A stretch of DNA of 5,673 nt from assembly GCA_030067055.1 (NCBI GenBank), contig JASJAL010000323.1, forward strand, positions 1 through 5,673, in the 5' to 3' direction. Of this stretch, positions 5,667-5,673 are shown one piece after another. The stretch comes from Kiloniellales bacterium. Lineage in GTDB: Bacteria; Pseudomonadota; Alphaproteobacteria; Kiloniellales; JAKSBE01. How positions within the stretch are numbered: the first letter of the stretch is position 1; each line of letters begins with the position of its first letter. Under the pieces are notes generated by a model. The model was not told the origin of the DNA, made no database searches, and worked only from the letters and a program-made list of their open reading frames with translations. A program made the translations under genes and the position numbers.

Positions 5667-5673
5667 ATGCCGG

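Noticed and set aside
5667..5673. ATG immediately after the lipoprotein stop codon.
   Set aside because: Only seven bases remain and no separate RBS can be judged, so a downstream gene cannot be called.

Overview
The window is high-GC bacterial DNA with the look of an alphaproteobacterium. The evidence is the strong G/C bias at third codon positions, the complete absence of TTA, CTA and TCA codons over about 1.8 kb of the efflux gene, the style of the RND/fusion-protein pair, and a FlgC-type rod protein outside any flagellar cluster. A Rhodospirillales/Kiloniellales-like source is a guess from general resemblance only. There are five protein genes, one of them cut by the window edge. No tRNA, rRNA, CRISPR array, insertion sequence or phage gene is visible.

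Left and centre (1-4629, minus strand): a compact three-gene unit reads right to left as a PadR-family repressor (4629-4081), a periplasmic membrane-fusion protein (4005-2905), then an RND inner-membrane efflux permease starting at 2908 and running off the left edge. The permease start overlaps the fusion-protein stop (ATGA), and the repressor and fusion protein are only 75 bp apart with no convincing terminator. The likely picture is a self-regulated drug or xenobiotic efflux operon, with the repressor as first gene. No outer-membrane channel gene lies in the window, so the pump probably uses a TolC-like partner encoded elsewhere.

Divergent control region (4630-4823): next to padR sits an 8-5-8 palindrome (4684-4704). 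A degraded copy with the same geometry lies exactly 30 bp away (4654-4674), and a TATTAT box for padR lies between them. This is the best candidate for the PadR operator. Nearer the plus-strand gene is a 28-bp A/T block made of three abutting perfect palindromes (4747-4774), very unlike the surrounding GC-rich DNA.

Right (4824-5673, plus strand): a divergent, stand-alone FlgC-like rod protein (4824-5222) is followed by a weak hairpin plus T-tract. A 195-bp gap then carries GC-rich hairpins and three copies of CACATTC, the last inverted and touching the Shine-Dalgarno of the next gene. That gene (5418-5666) encodes an 82-aa lipoprotein of unknown function. An ATG follows its stop directly at the window edge.

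The most interesting points are the tandem PadR-type operator, the permease's missing proton-relay residues (VDG in TM4, NNN in TM10), the orphan FlgC-like gene, and the possible alternative-pairing leader in front of the lipoprotein.
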